The position numbers were made by a program, and so were the translations under genes. From Streptomyces sp. NBC_01341 (GTDB lineage: Bacteria; Actinomycetota; Actinomycetes; Streptomycetales; Streptomycetaceae): 64,000 nt of DNA. The notes under the pieces were generated by a model. It was not told the DNA's origin. It made no database searches and saw only the letters and a list, made by a program, of their open reading frames with translations. The stretch covers positions 3,100,001-3,164,000 of the forward strand of contig NZ_CP108364.1 of assembly GCF_035946055.1 (NCBI RefSeq), read 5' to 3'. Each line of letters begins with the position of its first letter. Within the stretch, counting starts at the first letter, position 1. Below, in pieces: positions 34,128 to 44,799 of this stretch.

Positions 34128-34527
34128 CGCCCGGCCTGGGCGGCGAACGGGACGCGGCGGACGACCGGTGTGTGACCGTGTGCGACCTGAACACGGCGCA
34201 CACCGGGCCGCGCACGGGCCCTGAGCGGCGCGGCAACGCCCACTTGCGGCGTCCGTCCTGCCCGGGACCCGCAACTCGGCTCCGTCAGCCACTGGTTGCC
34301 AAGCTCCTGAGCGCAAGACCCAGCAGCGGCCCACAACCGGAGCGACGCGGCGCTGCGGGAGTGGAACGAGCCGGAGTGAGCCCATCCCCGGGGGCGACTG
34401 GGGGGACACTCTTGACCAAGGGTGGGATTCCTGGGCCGGTCGGCGCGCTCCATGGTCCGACCTGCACACATGCAGAAACCCCGCCCGACCTGTGGTTTAA
34501 GCAGGTCGGACGGGGTTTCCCGTCCTG
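34128..34527. other. Intergenic region between the SDR gene and tRNA-Tyr
   Basis: About 400 bases. Apart from the terminator at 34474-34519 I see no gene; short frames on both strands have no recognisable sequence. Confidence 0.6.
34474..34519. terminator. Bidirectional terminator upstream of the tRNA-Tyr 3' end
   Basis: GAAACCCCG and CCGACCTG arms pair with CAGGTCGG and CGGGGTTTC around a short A/T-rich loop, with only a one-base mismatch bulge. It serves tRNA-Tyr (minus) and possibly the plus-strand gene ending at 34127. Confidence 0.75.
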
Positions 34528-34609
<82 letters not shown>

Positions 34610-34771
34610 TCGAACGACGCGTTGAAGTCCTTGCGGACTCCTTGGCGACGACGTAAACGATACCCGATGCCCAGGGGTGCTACGCCACCTGATTGATCAG
34701 CGCCGGGCGCGGGCGGGGGTGGCTAGGCTTTGTGCCGTACCCAACGCATACGACGCAAGGAGCCACACGTC

Positions 34772-35260
34772 ATGGCCGACTCCAGTTTCGACATCGTCTC
34801 GAAGGTCGAGCGGCAGGAGGTCGACAACGCCCTCAACCAGGCCGCCAAGGAGATCTCCCAGCGCTACGACTTCAAGGGGACGGGCGCGTCGATCTCCTGG
34901 TCCGGCGAGAAGATCCTGATGGAGGCGAACGGCGAGGAGCGCGTCAAGGCGATCCTCGACATCTTCCAGTCCAAGCTGATCAAGCGCGGGATCTCCCTGA
35001 AGTCGCTGGATGCGGGCGAGCCGCAGCTGTCCGGCAAGGAGTACAAGATCTTCGCCTCGATCGAGGAGGGCATCTCCCAGGAGAACGCCAAGAAGGTGGC
35101 GAAGATCATTCGCGACGAGGGCCCCAAGGGCGTCAAGGCGCAGGTCCAGGGCGAGGAGCTGCGCGTCAGCTCCAAGAGCCGCGACGACCTCCAGGCGGTG
35201 CAGGCGCTGATCAAGGGCAAGGACCTCGACTTCGCCGTGCAGTTCGCCAACTACCGGTAG
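34772..35260 (+). CDS. yajQ: YajQ family nucleotide-binding protein
   Basis: A 162-residue protein ([20 protein letters not shown]) built of two ferredoxin-like RNP folds. The conserved segments are [22 protein letters not shown], and [13 protein letters not shown]. Members bind cyclic di-GMP or nucleotides in some bacteria; in Streptomyces the role is not established. ATG 34772 has AAGGAG upstream. It is a single gene, divergent from tRNA-Tyr. Confidence 0.95.
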   Translation: MADSSFDIVSKVERQEVDNALNQAAKEISQRYDFKGTGASISWSGEKILMEANGEERVKAILDIFQSKLIKRGISLKSLDAGEPQLSGKEYKIFASIEEGISQENAKKVAKIIRDEGPKGVKAQVQGEELRVSSKSRDDLQAVQALIKGKDLDFAVQFANYR

Positions 35261-35536
35261 ACGGTTCGCAGCCGTGTGCTGCGGTGCGGGGGCGGGGCGG
35301 GGTGTGCCTGATCGGCGCGGCCGCCCCGTTCTCGTGCCCCCGGGCGTCGCTGGGCGCCCGTGTCTGCATGGGGGCGCCGCCATCATGCCCCATGCCCGTC
35401 CGCCCGAAGGTGCGCACGCACACGCGCCCTTGCGTTCCTCCGTATGCCCTGAGGCGCCCTGACGCGCTCCGACACGCCCTGGGCAGCCTCGTCCGGCGTC
35501 CGCTGCGTGGCACACGGAGCCGCACAGGCGTGAAGG

Positions 35537-35809
35537 TCAGCGGCGTTCGCGGGAGTTGCCGAAGAGCAGCCTGTAGGCGATCAGCAGCACCAGGGAGCCG
35601 GCGATGGCCGCTACCCACGTGGCCGTGTCGTAGAAGTCCGTGCTGATGGGGCGGTCGAGGAAGCGGGACGACAGCCAGCCGCCCAGGAAGGCGCCCACGA
35701 TGCCTATCAGGGTCGTGCCGAGGATGCCGCCGGGGTCGCGGCCCGGCAGAAGCAGCTTGGCTATGGCGCCGGCCAGCAGCCCGAGGATGATCCAGCTGAT
35801 GATGCTCAT
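35537..35809 (-). CDS. GlsB/YeaQ/YmgE family small membrane protein
   Basis: A 90-residue protein with three transmembrane helices: I-I-S-W-I-I-L-G-L-L-A-G-A-I-A-K at the start, then the P-G-R-D-P-G-G-I-L-G-T-T-L-I-G-I-V-G-A loop-helix that defines the family, then a final helix V-A-A-I-A-G-S-L-V-L-L-I. Relatives are stress-related (general-stress or asp23-associated) membrane proteins; the exact function is unknown. It is transcribed separately from the YccF gene upstream. Confidence 0.92.
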   Translation of the reverse strand: MSIISWIILGLLAGAIAKLLLPGRDPGGILGTTLIGIVGAFLGGWLSSRFLDRPISTDFYDTATWVAAIAGSLVLLIAYRLLFGNSRERR

Positions 35810-35887
35810 GTTGGCGTACCTACCCGTCACTTGTTCCTGCAAGCCAGGACGCCTGCATGACGAGTGCGGTTGCCGGTCGGATGTGGT

Positions 35888-36283
35888 TCAGCGCGCCGCG
35901 AACGGCTGGTCGTCGCTGCGGACGATCTCCTTGCCGAAGGGCATCAGCGAGACGGGGATCAGCTTGAAGTTCGCGATGCCGAGGGGGATGCCGATGATCG
36001 TGACGCACAGCGCGATGCCGGTGAAGATGTGGCCGAGCGCCAGCCACCAGCCCGCCAGGATCACCCAGAGGACGTTGCCGATGAGTGAGGGGGCTCCGGC
36101 GTCGTAGCGGTCGACGACGCTGTAGCCGAAGGGCCAGAGGGCGTAGACGCCGATGCGGAACGCTGCCAGGCCGAAGGGGATGCCGATGATCGTGATGCAG
36201 AGCAGGAGCCCTGCGGCGATGTAGCCGAGGAACATCCAGAATCCGCACAGGACCAGCCAAATGACGTTCAGGATTGTCTTCAC
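35888..36283 (-). CDS. YccF domain-containing membrane protein
   Basis: A 131-residue protein with two copies of the YccF unit, each ending in C-I/V-T-I-I-G-I-P-F/L-G, giving four hydrophobic segments. The function of the family is unknown. The start GTG (36281-36283) overlaps the stop TGA of htpX (36280-36282), so the two are translationally coupled. Confidence 0.9.
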   Translation of the reverse strand: MKTILNVIWLVLCGFWMFLGYIAAGLLLCITIIGIPFGLAAFRIGVYALWPFGYSVVDRYDAGAPSLIGNVLWVILAGWWLALGHIFTGIALCVTIIGIPLGIANFKLIPVSLMPFGKEIVRSDDQPFAAR

Positions 36284-37143
36284 GGTCGATACCCTGCCAT
36301 CTGCTCGAGTCGGGCGATGCGTTCGGCCATGGGCGGGTGGGTGGAGAACATTTTGGACAGGCCCTGGCCGGGACGGAACGGGTTCGCGATCATCATGTGA
36401 CTCGCGGTCTCGATCCGTGGTTCGGGTGGGAGCGGAAGCTGTTTGGTGCCGGCGTCCAGCTTGCGCAGGGCGCTCGCCAGAGCGAGCGGGTCGCCGGTGA
36501 GCTGGGCCCCGGACGCGTCTGCCTGGTACTCGCGGGAACGGCTCACGGCGAGCTGGATGACCGAGGCGGCGAGGGGGCCGAGGATGAGCACCAGGAGCAT
36601 CCCGAGGAGACCCGGGCCGTCGTCGTCGTCGGACCGCCCTATGGGGATGAGCCACGCGAAGTTGACGAGGAACATGACGACGGAGGCGAGGGCGCCCGCG
36701 ACGGAGGAGATGAGGATGTCGCGGTTGTAGACGTGGCTCAGCTCGTGTCCGAGGACGCCGCGCAGCTCGCGTTCGTCGAGGATCTGCAGGATGCCCTCGG
36801 TGCAGCACACGGCCGCGTTCCGGGGGTTGCGGCCTGTCGCGAAGGCGTTGGGTGCCTGCGTCGGCGAGATGTAGAGCCGGGGCATGGGCTGTCGGGCCGC
36901 GGTCGAGAGCTCGCGGACCGTGCGGTAGAGCTGCGGCGCTTCGAACTCGCTGACCGGGCGTGCCCTCATGGCGCGCAGGGCGAGCTTGTCGCTGTTCCAG
37001 TACGCGTAGGCGTTGGTGGCGACGGCGACGACCAGCGCCACGATCAGCCCGGTGCGTCCGAAGAAGCTGCCGATGACGATGATGAGGGCCGACAGGCCCC
37101 CGAGGAGTACAGCGGTTTTCAGCCCGTTGTGCCGGCGGTGCAC
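36280..37143 (-). CDS. htpX: M48-family zinc metalloprotease HtpX
   Basis: A 287-residue integral membrane protease for quality control of membrane proteins. Two N-terminal transmembrane segments (about 8-55) precede the active site H-E-L-S-H (in [13 protein letters not shown]). Two more membrane segments follow, with the third zinc ligand Glu in S-R-E-Y-Q-A-D-A. The C-terminal [11 protein letters not shown] is conserved. GTG at 37141-37143 has GGAGGG upstream; the in-frame extension to 37224 is non-conserved. It overlaps the YccF gene by four bases. Confidence 0.95.
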   Translation of the reverse strand: MHRRHNGLKTAVLLGGLSALIIVIGSFFGRTGLIVALVVAVATNAYAYWNSDKLALRAMRARPVSEFEAPQLYRTVRELSTAARQPMPRLYISPTQAPNAFATGRNPRNAAVCCTEGILQILDERELRGVLGHELSHVYNRDILISSVAGALASVVMFLVNFAWLIPIGRSDDDDGPGLLGMLLVLILGPLAASVIQLAVSRSREYQADASGAQLTGDPLALASALRKLDAGTKQLPLPPEPRIETASHMMIANPFRPGQGLSKMFSTHPPMAERIARLEQMAGYRP

Positions 37144-37279
37144 GGTAGCCCTCCAAGTGGTGCGGCAGGGGGACCCTTGCTCAGTGGTGCTCCACTCTCC
37201 AGTGGAGCCTCCCTCACTGGTCAACGCCAGGCGACGGAAGCTAGTTCCCTTGTGCCCGGGCGCCGGGGCAACGGCGGAA

Positions 37280-37307
37280 GGGGCGGATCCGATCGGATCC
37301 GCCCCTG
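37280..37307. terminator. 28-bp perfect palindrome after mscL
   Basis: A perfect palindrome with AGGGGCGGATCCGA as its left half lies between mscL (ends 37361, minus strand) and htpX. As RNA it forms a hairpin suited to terminating mscL. A DNA-binding site cannot be excluded. Confidence 0.6.
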
Positions 37308-37360
37308 GGCCGTACGGGTGGAAAGCGTCCTCGTGCGGGCCCGGGGGCCCGTGATGCGCG

Positions 37361-37825
37361 TCAGCGCTGGGCGGGCAGTCCCGCGAGCGCGCGGGCCTGC
37401 GCGTCGGGCTCGACGTCGCTGGTGCAGTGGGCGCAGCGGCTGGCGATGGCGGGGATCTCGGTGAAGCAGCGGGGGCAGTCGCGCAGGGCGGCCTTGATGT
37501 CGGCCTTCTCCTGATCCTGCTTGGCCGTGAAGCGGTTCTGGACCTTGGTCATCGGGAGGACGACCAGGAAGTACAGGACCGCGGCGGTGATGAGGAAGGC
37601 GATGGCGGCGCTGACGAAGAGGCCGTAGGGAAATTCCACGCCGTCGACGGTGTAGTGGGCCTTGCTGTAGTCACCTGCCCCACGGGTGAAGATCCCGATC
37701 AGCGGCAGGATGAACGCGTTGCTGAAGCCCGTGACCACCGCGGTGAAGGCGGCTCCGACGGCGAGGCCGATGGCCATGGAGATGACGTTCCCGCGGAGGA
37801 TGAAGTCCTTGAACCCGTTCAGCAC
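37361..37825 (-). CDS. mscL: Large-conductance mechanosensitive channel MscL with C-terminal zinc-ribbon-like tail
   Basis: A 154-residue channel that opens under membrane tension on osmotic downshock. The amphipathic start and first transmembrane helix ([24 protein letters not shown]) are typical, as is the second helix [17 protein letters not shown]. After the cytoplasmic helix, the tail carries C-P-R-C and C-A-H-C pairs, not present in the E. coli protein. GTG at 37823-37825 has GGAG upstream. Confidence 0.95.
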   Translation of the reverse strand: MLNGFKDFILRGNVISMAIGLAVGAAFTAVVTGFSNAFILPLIGIFTRGAGDYSKAHYTVDGVEFPYGLFVSAAIAFLITAAVLYFLVVLPMTKVQNRFTAKQDQEKADIKAALRDCPRCFTEIPAIASRCAHCTSDVEPDAQARALAGLPAQR

Positions 37826-37939
37826 CGCTCTGGCTCCTCTGTGCTCTTCGTGCGTGCTCTTCGTCGGTGACGTGTGCACGCACGACCATGCCCTGAGCGC
37901 GGCGCGCCGGGCAAGCCGGTCGGCCGTGGGCGGCAGCGG

Positions 37940-39472
37940 TCAGAAGAGGCTGACGGCGGCGACGCGGAGGATGAGCTGGGGAGCGCCGGAGAGTGTGATT
38001 CCCGTTACCGCGGTGAGGGCGATCGCAGCTGTGAGCGGGGCGGGGACCCGGTGCCCGGGAGCAGCCGGGGTCTCTTCGGTGGCGGCGTCGGTCCCGGGGG
38101 TCCTGAAGAGTTCCGCGGTCCATCGCAGGTAGTAGTACAGCGCGATCACCACGTTGACGGCCATGACGACCGCGAGCCAGCCGAGCCCCGCGTCGACCGC
38201 TGCGGAGAAGACCGTCACCTTGGCGAAGAGACCGATGATCCCGGGCGGCAGACCGGCCAGGCAGAGCAGGAAGAAGCCCATCGCGAGCGCGGCCAGGGGG
38301 CGTGTGGCGTACAGACCCCGGTAGTCGCTCAGGCGGTTGCCCGGGTGGGTGCGGGCGACGAGGGCGGCCACCGAGAAGGCGCCGAGGTTCACCACCGCGT
38401 ACATGAGCGCGTAGGCCACGGTGGAGCCGATCTGGGCGTCGCTGGAGTACGCGGCCGCGGCGATCGGGACGAGGAGGTATCCGGCCTGTCCTACGGACGA
38501 CCAGGCGAGGATGCGTACGGCGCTGCGGGCACGGGTCGCCGTCTGCCGGAGTGCGGCGACGTTGCCGATGGTCATGGTGAGGGCGGCGAGGACGGCAAGG
38601 ACGGGGCCCCACACGTCGGCGTAGGACGGGAAGCCGATCACCGTGACGAGCACCAGTCCGGAGAAGCCCACCGCCTTGCCGACGACCGAGAGGTAGGCGG
38701 CGATGGGGAGCGGTGCTCCGACGTAGGTGTCGGGAACCCAGAAGTGGAAGGGCGCCGCGGCCGTCTTGAAGGCGAAGCCGACGAGAGTGAGGACGACCCC
38801 GGTCCCGGCGAGGGTCTGGAACTGCCCCGGTACGTCGTCGAGCCGGGCGGCGATCTCGGTGAGGTGCATGGTGCCGGTGGTGGCGTAGACGAAGCTGACG
38901 CCGAGGAGCATGACGGCAGTGGCGACGACCGAGGAGAGGAAGAACTTCAGGGCCGCTTCCGAGGAGCGCCGGTCGCCGCGCTTGATGCCGACCAGGGCGA
39001 ACGCGGGGAGCGAGGCGACTTCGAGGGCCACGACGAGCGTGGCGAGGTCCCGGGCGGCGGGCAGGAGCGCGGCACCCGCGGCGGAGGAGAGCAGCAGGAA
39101 CCAGAATTCGCCCGCCGGGAGCTTGCGGGTGTCCCCGACCGAGAGCAGAGCGGTGAGCAGGGCTCCGCCGAGTACGAGGGCCTGGATGACGAGCGCGAAG
39201 TGGTCGGCGGTGTAGCTGCAGGCGCCGGCGTCGGTGAGGCAGAAGGTGGAGCGGTCCCCTGCGCGCAGGGGGATGAGCAGGGCGAGCGCGACGACGAGCC
39301 CGGCGACGGCCCCGTAGCCGAGGAGCGGTTTGCGCCGCTCGCTGACGAAGAGGTCGGTGACGAGGACGAGGAGGGCCACCCCCGCCGTGACGACGGGGGG
39401 TGCGATCGCGAGCCAGTCGACGGACTGGACGAGGCTCGCCGCCCCGGTTGCGCTGTCGGCTGCCACGGTCAC
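37940..39472 (-). CDS. nuoN: NADH-quinone oxidoreductase subunit N (nuo2-type cluster)
   Basis: A 510-residue antiporter-like membrane subunit with about 14 transmembrane helices and a broken-helix proton channel. The conserved Lys-bearing segments are F-K-T-A-A-A-P-F-H-F-W-V-P-D and S-S-V-G-Q-A-G-Y. It is the last gene of the cluster. Its start ATG (39470-39472) overlaps the nuoM stop by four bases. Confidence 0.96.
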   Translation of the reverse strand: MTVAADSATGAASLVQSVDWLAIAPPVVTAGVALLVLVTDLFVSERRKPLLGYGAVAGLVVALALLIPLRAGDRSTFCLTDAGACSYTADHFALVIQALVLGGALLTALLSVGDTRKLPAGEFWFLLLSSAAGAALLPAARDLATLVVALEVASLPAFALVGIKRGDRRSSEAALKFFLSSVVATAVMLLGVSFVYATTGTMHLTEIAARLDDVPGQFQTLAGTGVVLTLVGFAFKTAAAPFHFWVPDTYVGAPLPIAAYLSVVGKAVGFSGLVLVTVIGFPSYADVWGPVLAVLAALTMTIGNVAALRQTATRARSAVRILAWSSVGQAGYLLVPIAAAAYSSDAQIGSTVAYALMYAVVNLGAFSVAALVARTHPGNRLSDYRGLYATRPLAALAMGFFLLCLAGLPPGIIGLFAKVTVFSAAVDAGLGWLAVVMAVNVVIALYYYLRWTAELFRTPGTDAATEETPAAPGHRVPAPLTAAIALTAVTGITLSGAPQLILRVAAVSLF

Positions 39473-41043
39473 GACTTGCCTCCTGCGAGGAGCTTCTGCA
39501 CGGCCGGGTCGGTGAGGCCGAGGAGGACGGCGGGCCAGAGTCCGGCGAGGACGGTCAGTGCGGCGAGCGGGGTCCAGGCGGCGAACTCGTAGCTCTGGAT
39601 GTCGGCGACGGCCTCGGTCCGCTCACGCTTCTCTCCCATGCAGACGCGGCGTACGACGATGAGCATGTAGGCCGCGGTGAGGAGGGTGCCGAGGGCGCCG
39701 AGGGACATGTACGTGAGGAAGGCGGGGCGGCTCAGTCCCTCGGCGGGGTCGAAGGCGCCGAACAGGGTGAGCATCTCGCCCCAGAAACCGGCGAGACCGG
39801 GGAGCCCGAGCGAGGCGACGGCGGCGAAGGCGAGAAGGCCGCCGAGGCGGGGCGCGCGGCCGTAGAGGGCGGCTCCCGTGGCGCCGGCCAGGGTGTCGAG
39901 GTCCGCCGTGCCGTAGCGGTCCTTGACGGCGCCGACCAGGAAGAACAGCAGGCCGGTGATCAGCCCGTGGGCGATGTTGGCGAAGAGCGCGCCGTTCACG
40001 CCGGTGGGGGTCATCGTCGCGATGCCGAGGAGCACGAAGCCCATGTGGCCCACGGACGAGTAGGCGATCAGGCGCTTCAGGTCGCCCTTTGCCCCGGGGC
40101 GGGCGAGGGCGAGGCAGGCGAGCGATCCGTAGATGATCCCTACGACGGCGAAGGCCGCCAGGTACGGCGCGAAGGTCCGCATCCCGTCGGGGGCGACGGG
40201 GAGCAGGATGCGGACGAACCCGTACGTACCCATCTTCAGCATGACGCCGGCGAGCAGGACGGAGCCCACGGTCGGGGCCGCGGTGTGGGCGTCGGGCAGC
40301 CAGGTGTGCAGTGGCCACATCGGAGTCTTCACCGCGAGGCCGATCCCGATCGCCAGTACGGCGATGACCTGCACGGACGTGGTGAGACCGCGGCCGTTGT
40401 CAGTGGCGAGTGCCACCATGTCGAATGTGCCGCTCTTCAGCCCGACGAGGAGCAGCCCCAGCAGCATGATCACGGATCCGAGCAGGGTGTACAGGATGAA
40501 TTTCCAGGCGGCGGGCTGCTTCCGGTCGCCGCCCCAGCGGGCGATGAGGAAGTACATCGGGATGAGGACCATCTCGAAGGCCAGGAAGAACAGCAGCAGG
40601 TCGAGGACGGCGAAGGTCGCGAGTGTGCCGGACTCGAGGAGCAGGACCAGCGCGACGAAGGCCTTCGGGGAGGGGCCTGCGGGGAGCTTGAAGTAGCTGT
40701 AGAGCGCGCACAGGAAGGTCAGCAGCGCGGTCAGCACGAGAAGGGGGAGCGAGATGCCGTCGGTACCGAGGTGGATCCGGACGTCGAGTGCCGGGATCCA
40801 GCTGATGTCGGTGGTGGCCTGCATCTTCGACGGGTGGTCGTGGTCGAAACCCGCGGCCAGGACCAGTGCGGCGAGGAGCACGGCCCCGGTGACGGTCACT
40901 CCGTGGCGGAGCACGGCCTGGTCCGGGTTCCTGCCCTTGAGCCCGGGCGGGGCGGGCAGGAGCGCGGCGACCGCTCCCAGCAGGGGGACGACCACGATGA
41001 ACGCCAGAAGGAACTGCATCACTGATGCGCTGATATCGAACAC
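39469..41043 (-). CDS. nuoM: NADH-quinone oxidoreductase subunit M
   Basis: A 524-residue antiporter-like proton-pumping subunit. It has [20 protein letters not shown] (channel Lys and neighbours), M-G-T-Y-G-F-V-R, and S-S-V-G-H-M-G-F-V. The N-terminal helix carries the conserved Glu of the family (A-F-E-M-V-L-I-P). It lies three bases after nuoL. Confidence 0.97.
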   Translation of the reverse strand: MFDISASVMQFLLAFIVVVPLLGAVAALLPAPPGLKGRNPDQAVLRHGVTVTGAVLLAALVLAAGFDHDHPSKMQATTDISWIPALDVRIHLGTDGISLPLLVLTALLTFLCALYSYFKLPAGPSPKAFVALVLLLESGTLATFAVLDLLLFFLAFEMVLIPMYFLIARWGGDRKQPAAWKFILYTLLGSVIMLLGLLLVGLKSGTFDMVALATDNGRGLTTSVQVIAVLAIGIGLAVKTPMWPLHTWLPDAHTAAPTVGSVLLAGVMLKMGTYGFVRILLPVAPDGMRTFAPYLAAFAVVGIIYGSLACLALARPGAKGDLKRLIAYSSVGHMGFVLLGIATMTPTGVNGALFANIAHGLITGLLFFLVGAVKDRYGTADLDTLAGATGAALYGRAPRLGGLLAFAAVASLGLPGLAGFWGEMLTLFGAFDPAEGLSRPAFLTYMSLGALGTLLTAAYMLIVVRRVCMGEKRERTEAVADIQSYEFAAWTPLAALTVLAGLWPAVLLGLTDPAVQKLLAGGKS

Positions 41044-41046
41044 GGC

Positions 41047-43047
41047 TCACGCCCCGGCGTAGACGTTGGCAAGGACGGCGGCGGCGATCGCCAGGACGAG
41101 GGTTCCGGCGAGCAGCGCACTCAGGTAGGTCTGCACGTTGCCCGTCTGGGCGCGGCGGACCAGGGTGCCGAGTCCGCGGGCGATGCTGCCCGAGCCGCGT
41201 ACGTAGGTGTCGATGACCTCGCGGTCCAGGAAGCGGACCAGCAGGGCCGCTGCCCGGACGGGGCGGACGAACACCGCGGTGTACAGCGCGTCCAGGTGGA
41301 AGCCGGTGACCGCGTAACGGTGGAGGGGGCCGAGCAGCAGCCGGCCGGGGTCCGACGGGTCCCGGGCGTCCGCGATCGTGCCGTACGCCGCGGTGTGCGA
41401 GGTCATCGCCTCGGCCTCCACGAGCGCTGGTTCGGCATCGGGGTGGGCGGCGACCGCGCCGACCGGGGGTCGTCCCGCGAGGGCCGTGGTGTGGCGCCAT
41501 GCCCCGTAGGTGACGAGTCCGCCGACGAGTCCGACGCCGGTGGACAGGACGGCAGTCGTGAGGGAAGGGGCGAGGCTGTGTCCGTCGAACCAGTCGGTGA
41601 GCGTGCCGACGGCGAGGCCGAGGGCAATGGTCGGGACGGCGAGGACCCAGAGCACGGAGGTCATCGCGACGGGCTGCTTGCCGTGGTCCGGGGCCTCGGG
41701 GCCGTGTCCGCGGAAGACCAGGAGCCACAGTCGGGTGGCGTAGGCGGCGGTGAGGGCCGCCGCGACGAGTCCGGCGACGAGGACGGTCCAGCCGGCCGCG
41801 GCCGGTGCGACGTGACGGTCTCCGAAGGCGGTGTGTTCGGCGGCGACGAGGACCGCCTCCTTGGAGAAGAAGCCGGCGAACGGGGGGATGGCGGCCAGTG
41901 CGAGGAGGGCGACGGTCATCGTCCAGTAGGCGTCGGGGATGCGCTTGGCCAGCCCGCCCATGCGGGACATGGCGGCGAGTGAGTTGGTGCCCGTCGCGTG
42001 GATCACCACACCGGCGGCCAGGAAGAGGACTGCCTTGAACGCACCGTGGGACATCAGGTGGAAGACGGCCGCCCCGCGGTCGCCGACGGCCAGGGCGCCG
42101 GACATGTAGCCGAGCTGGCCGATGGTCGAGTAGGCGAGCACGCGCTTGATGTCGTCCTGCGCGAGGGCGGCGAGTCCGGAGCCGATCATCGTCACGGCCG
42201 CCATCACGGCGAGGACGACCAGGGCAGCACCCGAGGCGGCGAAGACGGGGAGGAGGCGGGCGACGAAGTAGATACCGGCGGCGACCATCGTCGCCGCGTG
42301 GATGAGCGCGGAGACGGGGGTGGGGCCGGCCATCGCGTCGGGCAGCCAGGTGTGCAGCGGGAACTGGGCGGACTTGCCGGCGACACCCGCGAGAAGCAGC
42401 AGCGCGACGAGGGTGGGGTGGTCGAGCCCCCCGTTGCCGACGGCCGCCAGGATCCCGGTGATCCGGAACGTACCGGTGTCGGCGGCGAGCGCGAAGAGGC
42501 CGATGAGGAAGGGCACGTCGCCGAGCTTGGTGACGAGGAAGGCCTTGAGCGAGGCGGCGCGGGCCTCGGGGGTCTCCCAGTAGTGGCCGACGAGGAAGTA
42601 CGAGCAGATGCCCATGATCTCCCAGCCGACGAGGAGCACCATCAGGTCGCCGGAGTAGACGACGAGCAGCATCGCGGAGGTGAAGAGGGAGACGAGCGCC
42701 GCGTACGAGGGGTAGCGGGCATCGCCCTTGAGGTACGCGGTCGAGTAGATCTGGACGCAGGTGGCGACGAGCCCTACGAGGACGGCGACGAGGACGGCGA
42801 AGCCGTCGAGGTGCAGGGACAGGTCGATCGGCACGGAACCGGTGGGGGTGTACCGGGTCGAGGCGTCGATGGCGGGGCCGCCGCCCTGGCGTGCGGCGAC
42901 GACGACGGCGCACACGGCGGCCACGAGGGTCGGAAGGACGGCGACGGGCCGGACGAAGCCGGGTGCGGTCCGCCCGAGGAGAAGGCCTGCTGCGGCGCCC
43001 AGGAACGGGAGGAGGGGGACGAGGACGGCGAGGGTCGTGGTGGTCAC
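41047..43047 (-). CDS. nuoL: NADH-quinone oxidoreductase subunit L
   Basis: A 666-residue distal pump subunit. The antiporter core has [32 protein letters not shown], the universal NuoL signature. The C-terminal part should form the long lateral helix that clamps subunits M and N, ending in a final membrane helix ([12 protein letters not shown]). Its ATG overlaps the nuoK stop by four bases. Confidence 0.97.
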   Translation of the reverse strand: MTTTTLAVLVPLLPFLGAAAGLLLGRTAPGFVRPVAVLPTLVAAVCAVVVAARQGGGPAIDASTRYTPTGSVPIDLSLHLDGFAVLVAVLVGLVATCVQIYSTAYLKGDARYPSYAALVSLFTSAMLLVVYSGDLMVLLVGWEIMGICSYFLVGHYWETPEARAASLKAFLVTKLGDVPFLIGLFALAADTGTFRITGILAAVGNGGLDHPTLVALLLLAGVAGKSAQFPLHTWLPDAMAGPTPVSALIHAATMVAAGIYFVARLLPVFAASGAALVVLAVMAAVTMIGSGLAALAQDDIKRVLAYSTIGQLGYMSGALAVGDRGAAVFHLMSHGAFKAVLFLAAGVVIHATGTNSLAAMSRMGGLAKRIPDAYWTMTVALLALAAIPPFAGFFSKEAVLVAAEHTAFGDRHVAPAAAGWTVLVAGLVAAALTAAYATRLWLLVFRGHGPEAPDHGKQPVAMTSVLWVLAVPTIALGLAVGTLTDWFDGHSLAPSLTTAVLSTGVGLVGGLVTYGAWRHTTALAGRPPVGAVAAHPDAEPALVEAEAMTSHTAAYGTIADARDPSDPGRLLLGPLHRYAVTGFHLDALYTAVFVRPVRAAALLVRFLDREVIDTYVRGSGSIARGLGTLVRRAQTGNVQTYLSALLAGTLVLAIAAAVLANVYAGA

Positions 43048-43469
43048 GCGGTGGCCTCAGCCTTCTTTGCCTTCCCTGCCGTGGCAGTGGCCTGGTCAGT
43101 GGTGCCGGGGGCTGCCCCGTCGGATTGCGCGTCGGGGTCGTCGGGGAGTGCTTCGGCCTCGTCGGTCTCCGCGGTGTCGCGGAGGCGGTCGACGTCCGAG
43201 GTGCCGCGGTTGCGGTGGACTGCGAGGACGATCGCGAGTCCGATGCCGATCTCGGCCGCGGCGATCGCGATGGTGAAGAGGGTGAGGGCCTGGCCCGCGT
43301 GCAGGGCGTCGCGCAGCCAGACGTCGAAGGCGACCAGGTTGAGGTTGACGGCGTTGAGCATGAGCTCGACGGACATCAGGACGAGGATCGCGTTGCGGCG
43401 GGCGAGCACTCCGTACAGCCCGGTGCAGAAGAGGAGGACGGCGAGTACGACCGGATAGGCGAGGTGCAT
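43044..43469 (-). CDS. nuoK: NADH-quinone oxidoreductase subunit K with extended C-terminal tail
   Basis: A 141-residue protein in which the first 95 or so residues are a standard NuoK: three membrane helices with the buried Glu residues in [11 protein letters not shown] and [10 protein letters not shown]. Usual NuoK is about 100 residues. Here an acidic and Ala-rich tail of about 45 residues is added ([13 protein letters not shown]), probably disordered and cytoplasmic. Its start overlaps the nuoJ stop by one base. Confidence 0.95.
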   Translation of the reverse strand: MHLAYPVVLAVLLFCTGLYGVLARRNAILVLMSVELMLNAVNLNLVAFDVWLRDALHAGQALTLFTIAIAAAEIGIGLAIVLAVHRNRGTSDVDRLRDTAETDEAEALPDDPDAQSDGAAPGTTDQATATAGKAKKAEATA

Positions 43470-44179
43470 CAGCTCTGGTCCTCCCGGTGGGCGTCACTGC
43501 GGCCCCCGCGGTGCTCAGGGTCCTGGCCTGCCTGCGTGGCCTGCCCGGCGCGCCCGGCCGGCCTTGTCTGCCGGCCCTGCCGGCCCTGCGGGCCCTGCGG
43601 GCCCTGCGGGCCCTGCAGGCCCTGTAGGCCAGGCGGGTCCTGTCGGCCCTTGCGGGACAGGACGATGGCGCCCACGAGGGCCGCGAGCAGCAGGACGGAG
43701 AGCGCCTCGAAGGGCAGTACCCAGTGCCGGAAGAGGAACTCGCCGGAGACCTTGGTGGAACCCTGGGCGGGCCCGTCCAGATCGATCCAGGTGGTGCGGA
43801 AGGCGTCGACGACGACCCAGACGAGTGCGGCGGCCGCGGCGACGGCGACACCGAGCGCGACCCACCGGTTGTCCGAATCGGCGTCCGGGGAACGGCCGAT
43901 GGGGGCTCTGGTGAGCATCAGCCCGAAGAGGAGGAGGACGACGACGGAACCGACGTAGATCAGGACCTGGACCCATGCGATGAACTCGGCCGTCAGGAGC
44001 AGGTACTCCACCGCGATACCGCCGAGGGCGACCACGAGCCACAACGCCGCATGCACGAGCTGTTCGGTCGTGACGGTGATCAGCGCGGCGCCGAGGGTGG
44101 CGAGGCCGACGAGGACGAAGGCGATCTCGACACCGGTCGGTGAGAGGAAACCGGAGTGTCCGGCCGTGGCGGCGAACAT
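43469..44179 (-). CDS. nuoJ: NADH-quinone oxidoreductase subunit J with collagen-like tail
   Basis: A 236-residue protein. The first 175 residues are a five-helix NuoJ with the conserved [11 protein letters not shown] pi-bulge segment. Residues 184-204 then form seven consecutive Gly-x-Gln triplets, followed by an Arg/Gln/Gly-rich end. ATG at 44177-44179 overlaps the nuoI stop by one base. Usual NuoJ of this type ends near the last helix. Confidence 0.95.
   Translation of the reverse strand: MFAATAGHSGFLSPTGVEIAFVLVGLATLGAALITVTTEQLVHAALWLVVALGGIAVEYLLLTAEFIAWVQVLIYVGSVVVLLLFGLMLTRAPIGRSPDADSDNRWVALGVAVAAAAALVWVVVDAFRTTWIDLDGPAQGSTKVSGEFLFRHWVLPFEALSVLLLAALVGAIVLSRKGRQDPPGLQGLQGPQGPQGPQGRQGRQTRPAGRAGQATQAGQDPEHRGGRSDAHREDQS
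43568..43630 (-). repeat. Tandem 9-bp coding repeat in nuoJ
   Basis: Seven tandem units of nine bases, each encoding Gly-(Leu/Pro/Arg)-Gln, with the central copies near-identical (GGCCCGCAG-like). Such a repeat can change length by slippage without breaking the frame. Confidence 0.85.
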
Positions 44180-44799
44180 CACTCCTGCCCTTCCTGTTCC
44201 GCTGCCCGGCCCGGCCGGGCCTCGGGTGCGCCCTGCGCCCTCTCGGCTTCCCGGGCAGCCTGTGTGTCCTGTGCTTCCTGGGCCTGGAGTTTCTCGGCCG
44301 CCTTGCGTGCGGCGGCGATCTCCTTGGGCTCCTCGGCGGCCGGGTCGAGTGCGGGCGGTTCGGGGACGGTCCACATCCACTCACGGAGCTTGTCGCGCTC
44401 GTGGGTGAGTTCGTGGATGTCCGTCTCCGCGTACTCGAACTCGGGAGACCAGAACAGTGCGTCGAAGGGACACACCTCGATACAGATACCGCAGTACATG
44501 CAGAGGGCGAAGTCGATGGCGAAGCGGTCCAGGACGTTGCGGCTGCGCTCACGGCCGCCGGGAGCGGCGGCCGGCATCGTCTCCTTGTGGGAGTCGATGT
44601 AGATGCACCAGTCGGGGCACTCACGGGCGCAGAGCATGCAGACCGTGCAGTTCTCCTCGAACAGCCCGATGACGCCGCGGGTACGGGGCGGCAGTTCGGG
44701 CTGGACGTCCGGGTACTGGGCGGTGACCGTCCGCTTCGTCATGGTCCGCAGGGTGACGGCAAGGCCCTTGGCCAGGCCTGAACCGGGGATCGGGGGCAC
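44179..44799 (-). CDS. nuoI: NADH-quinone oxidoreductase subunit I (2x[4Fe-4S])
   Basis: A 206-residue ferredoxin-like connecting subunit. It has both cluster motifs, [12 protein letters not shown] and [12 protein letters not shown]. It passes electrons towards NuoB near the membrane. The last 45 residues form an Ala/Glu/Gln-rich, probably helical extension. GTG at 44797-44799 shares its G with the TAG stop of nuoH. With no NuoE, F or G in the cluster, this subunit would be the natural docking point for an external ferredoxin (inference). Confidence 0.96.
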   Translation of the reverse strand: MPPIPGSGLAKGLAVTLRTMTKRTVTAQYPDVQPELPPRTRGVIGLFEENCTVCMLCARECPDWCIYIDSHKETMPAAAPGGRERSRNVLDRFAIDFALCMYCGICIEVCPFDALFWSPEFEYAETDIHELTHERDKLREWMWTVPEPPALDPAAEEPKEIAAARKAAEKLQAQEAQDTQAAREAERAQGAPEARPGRAAEQEGQE

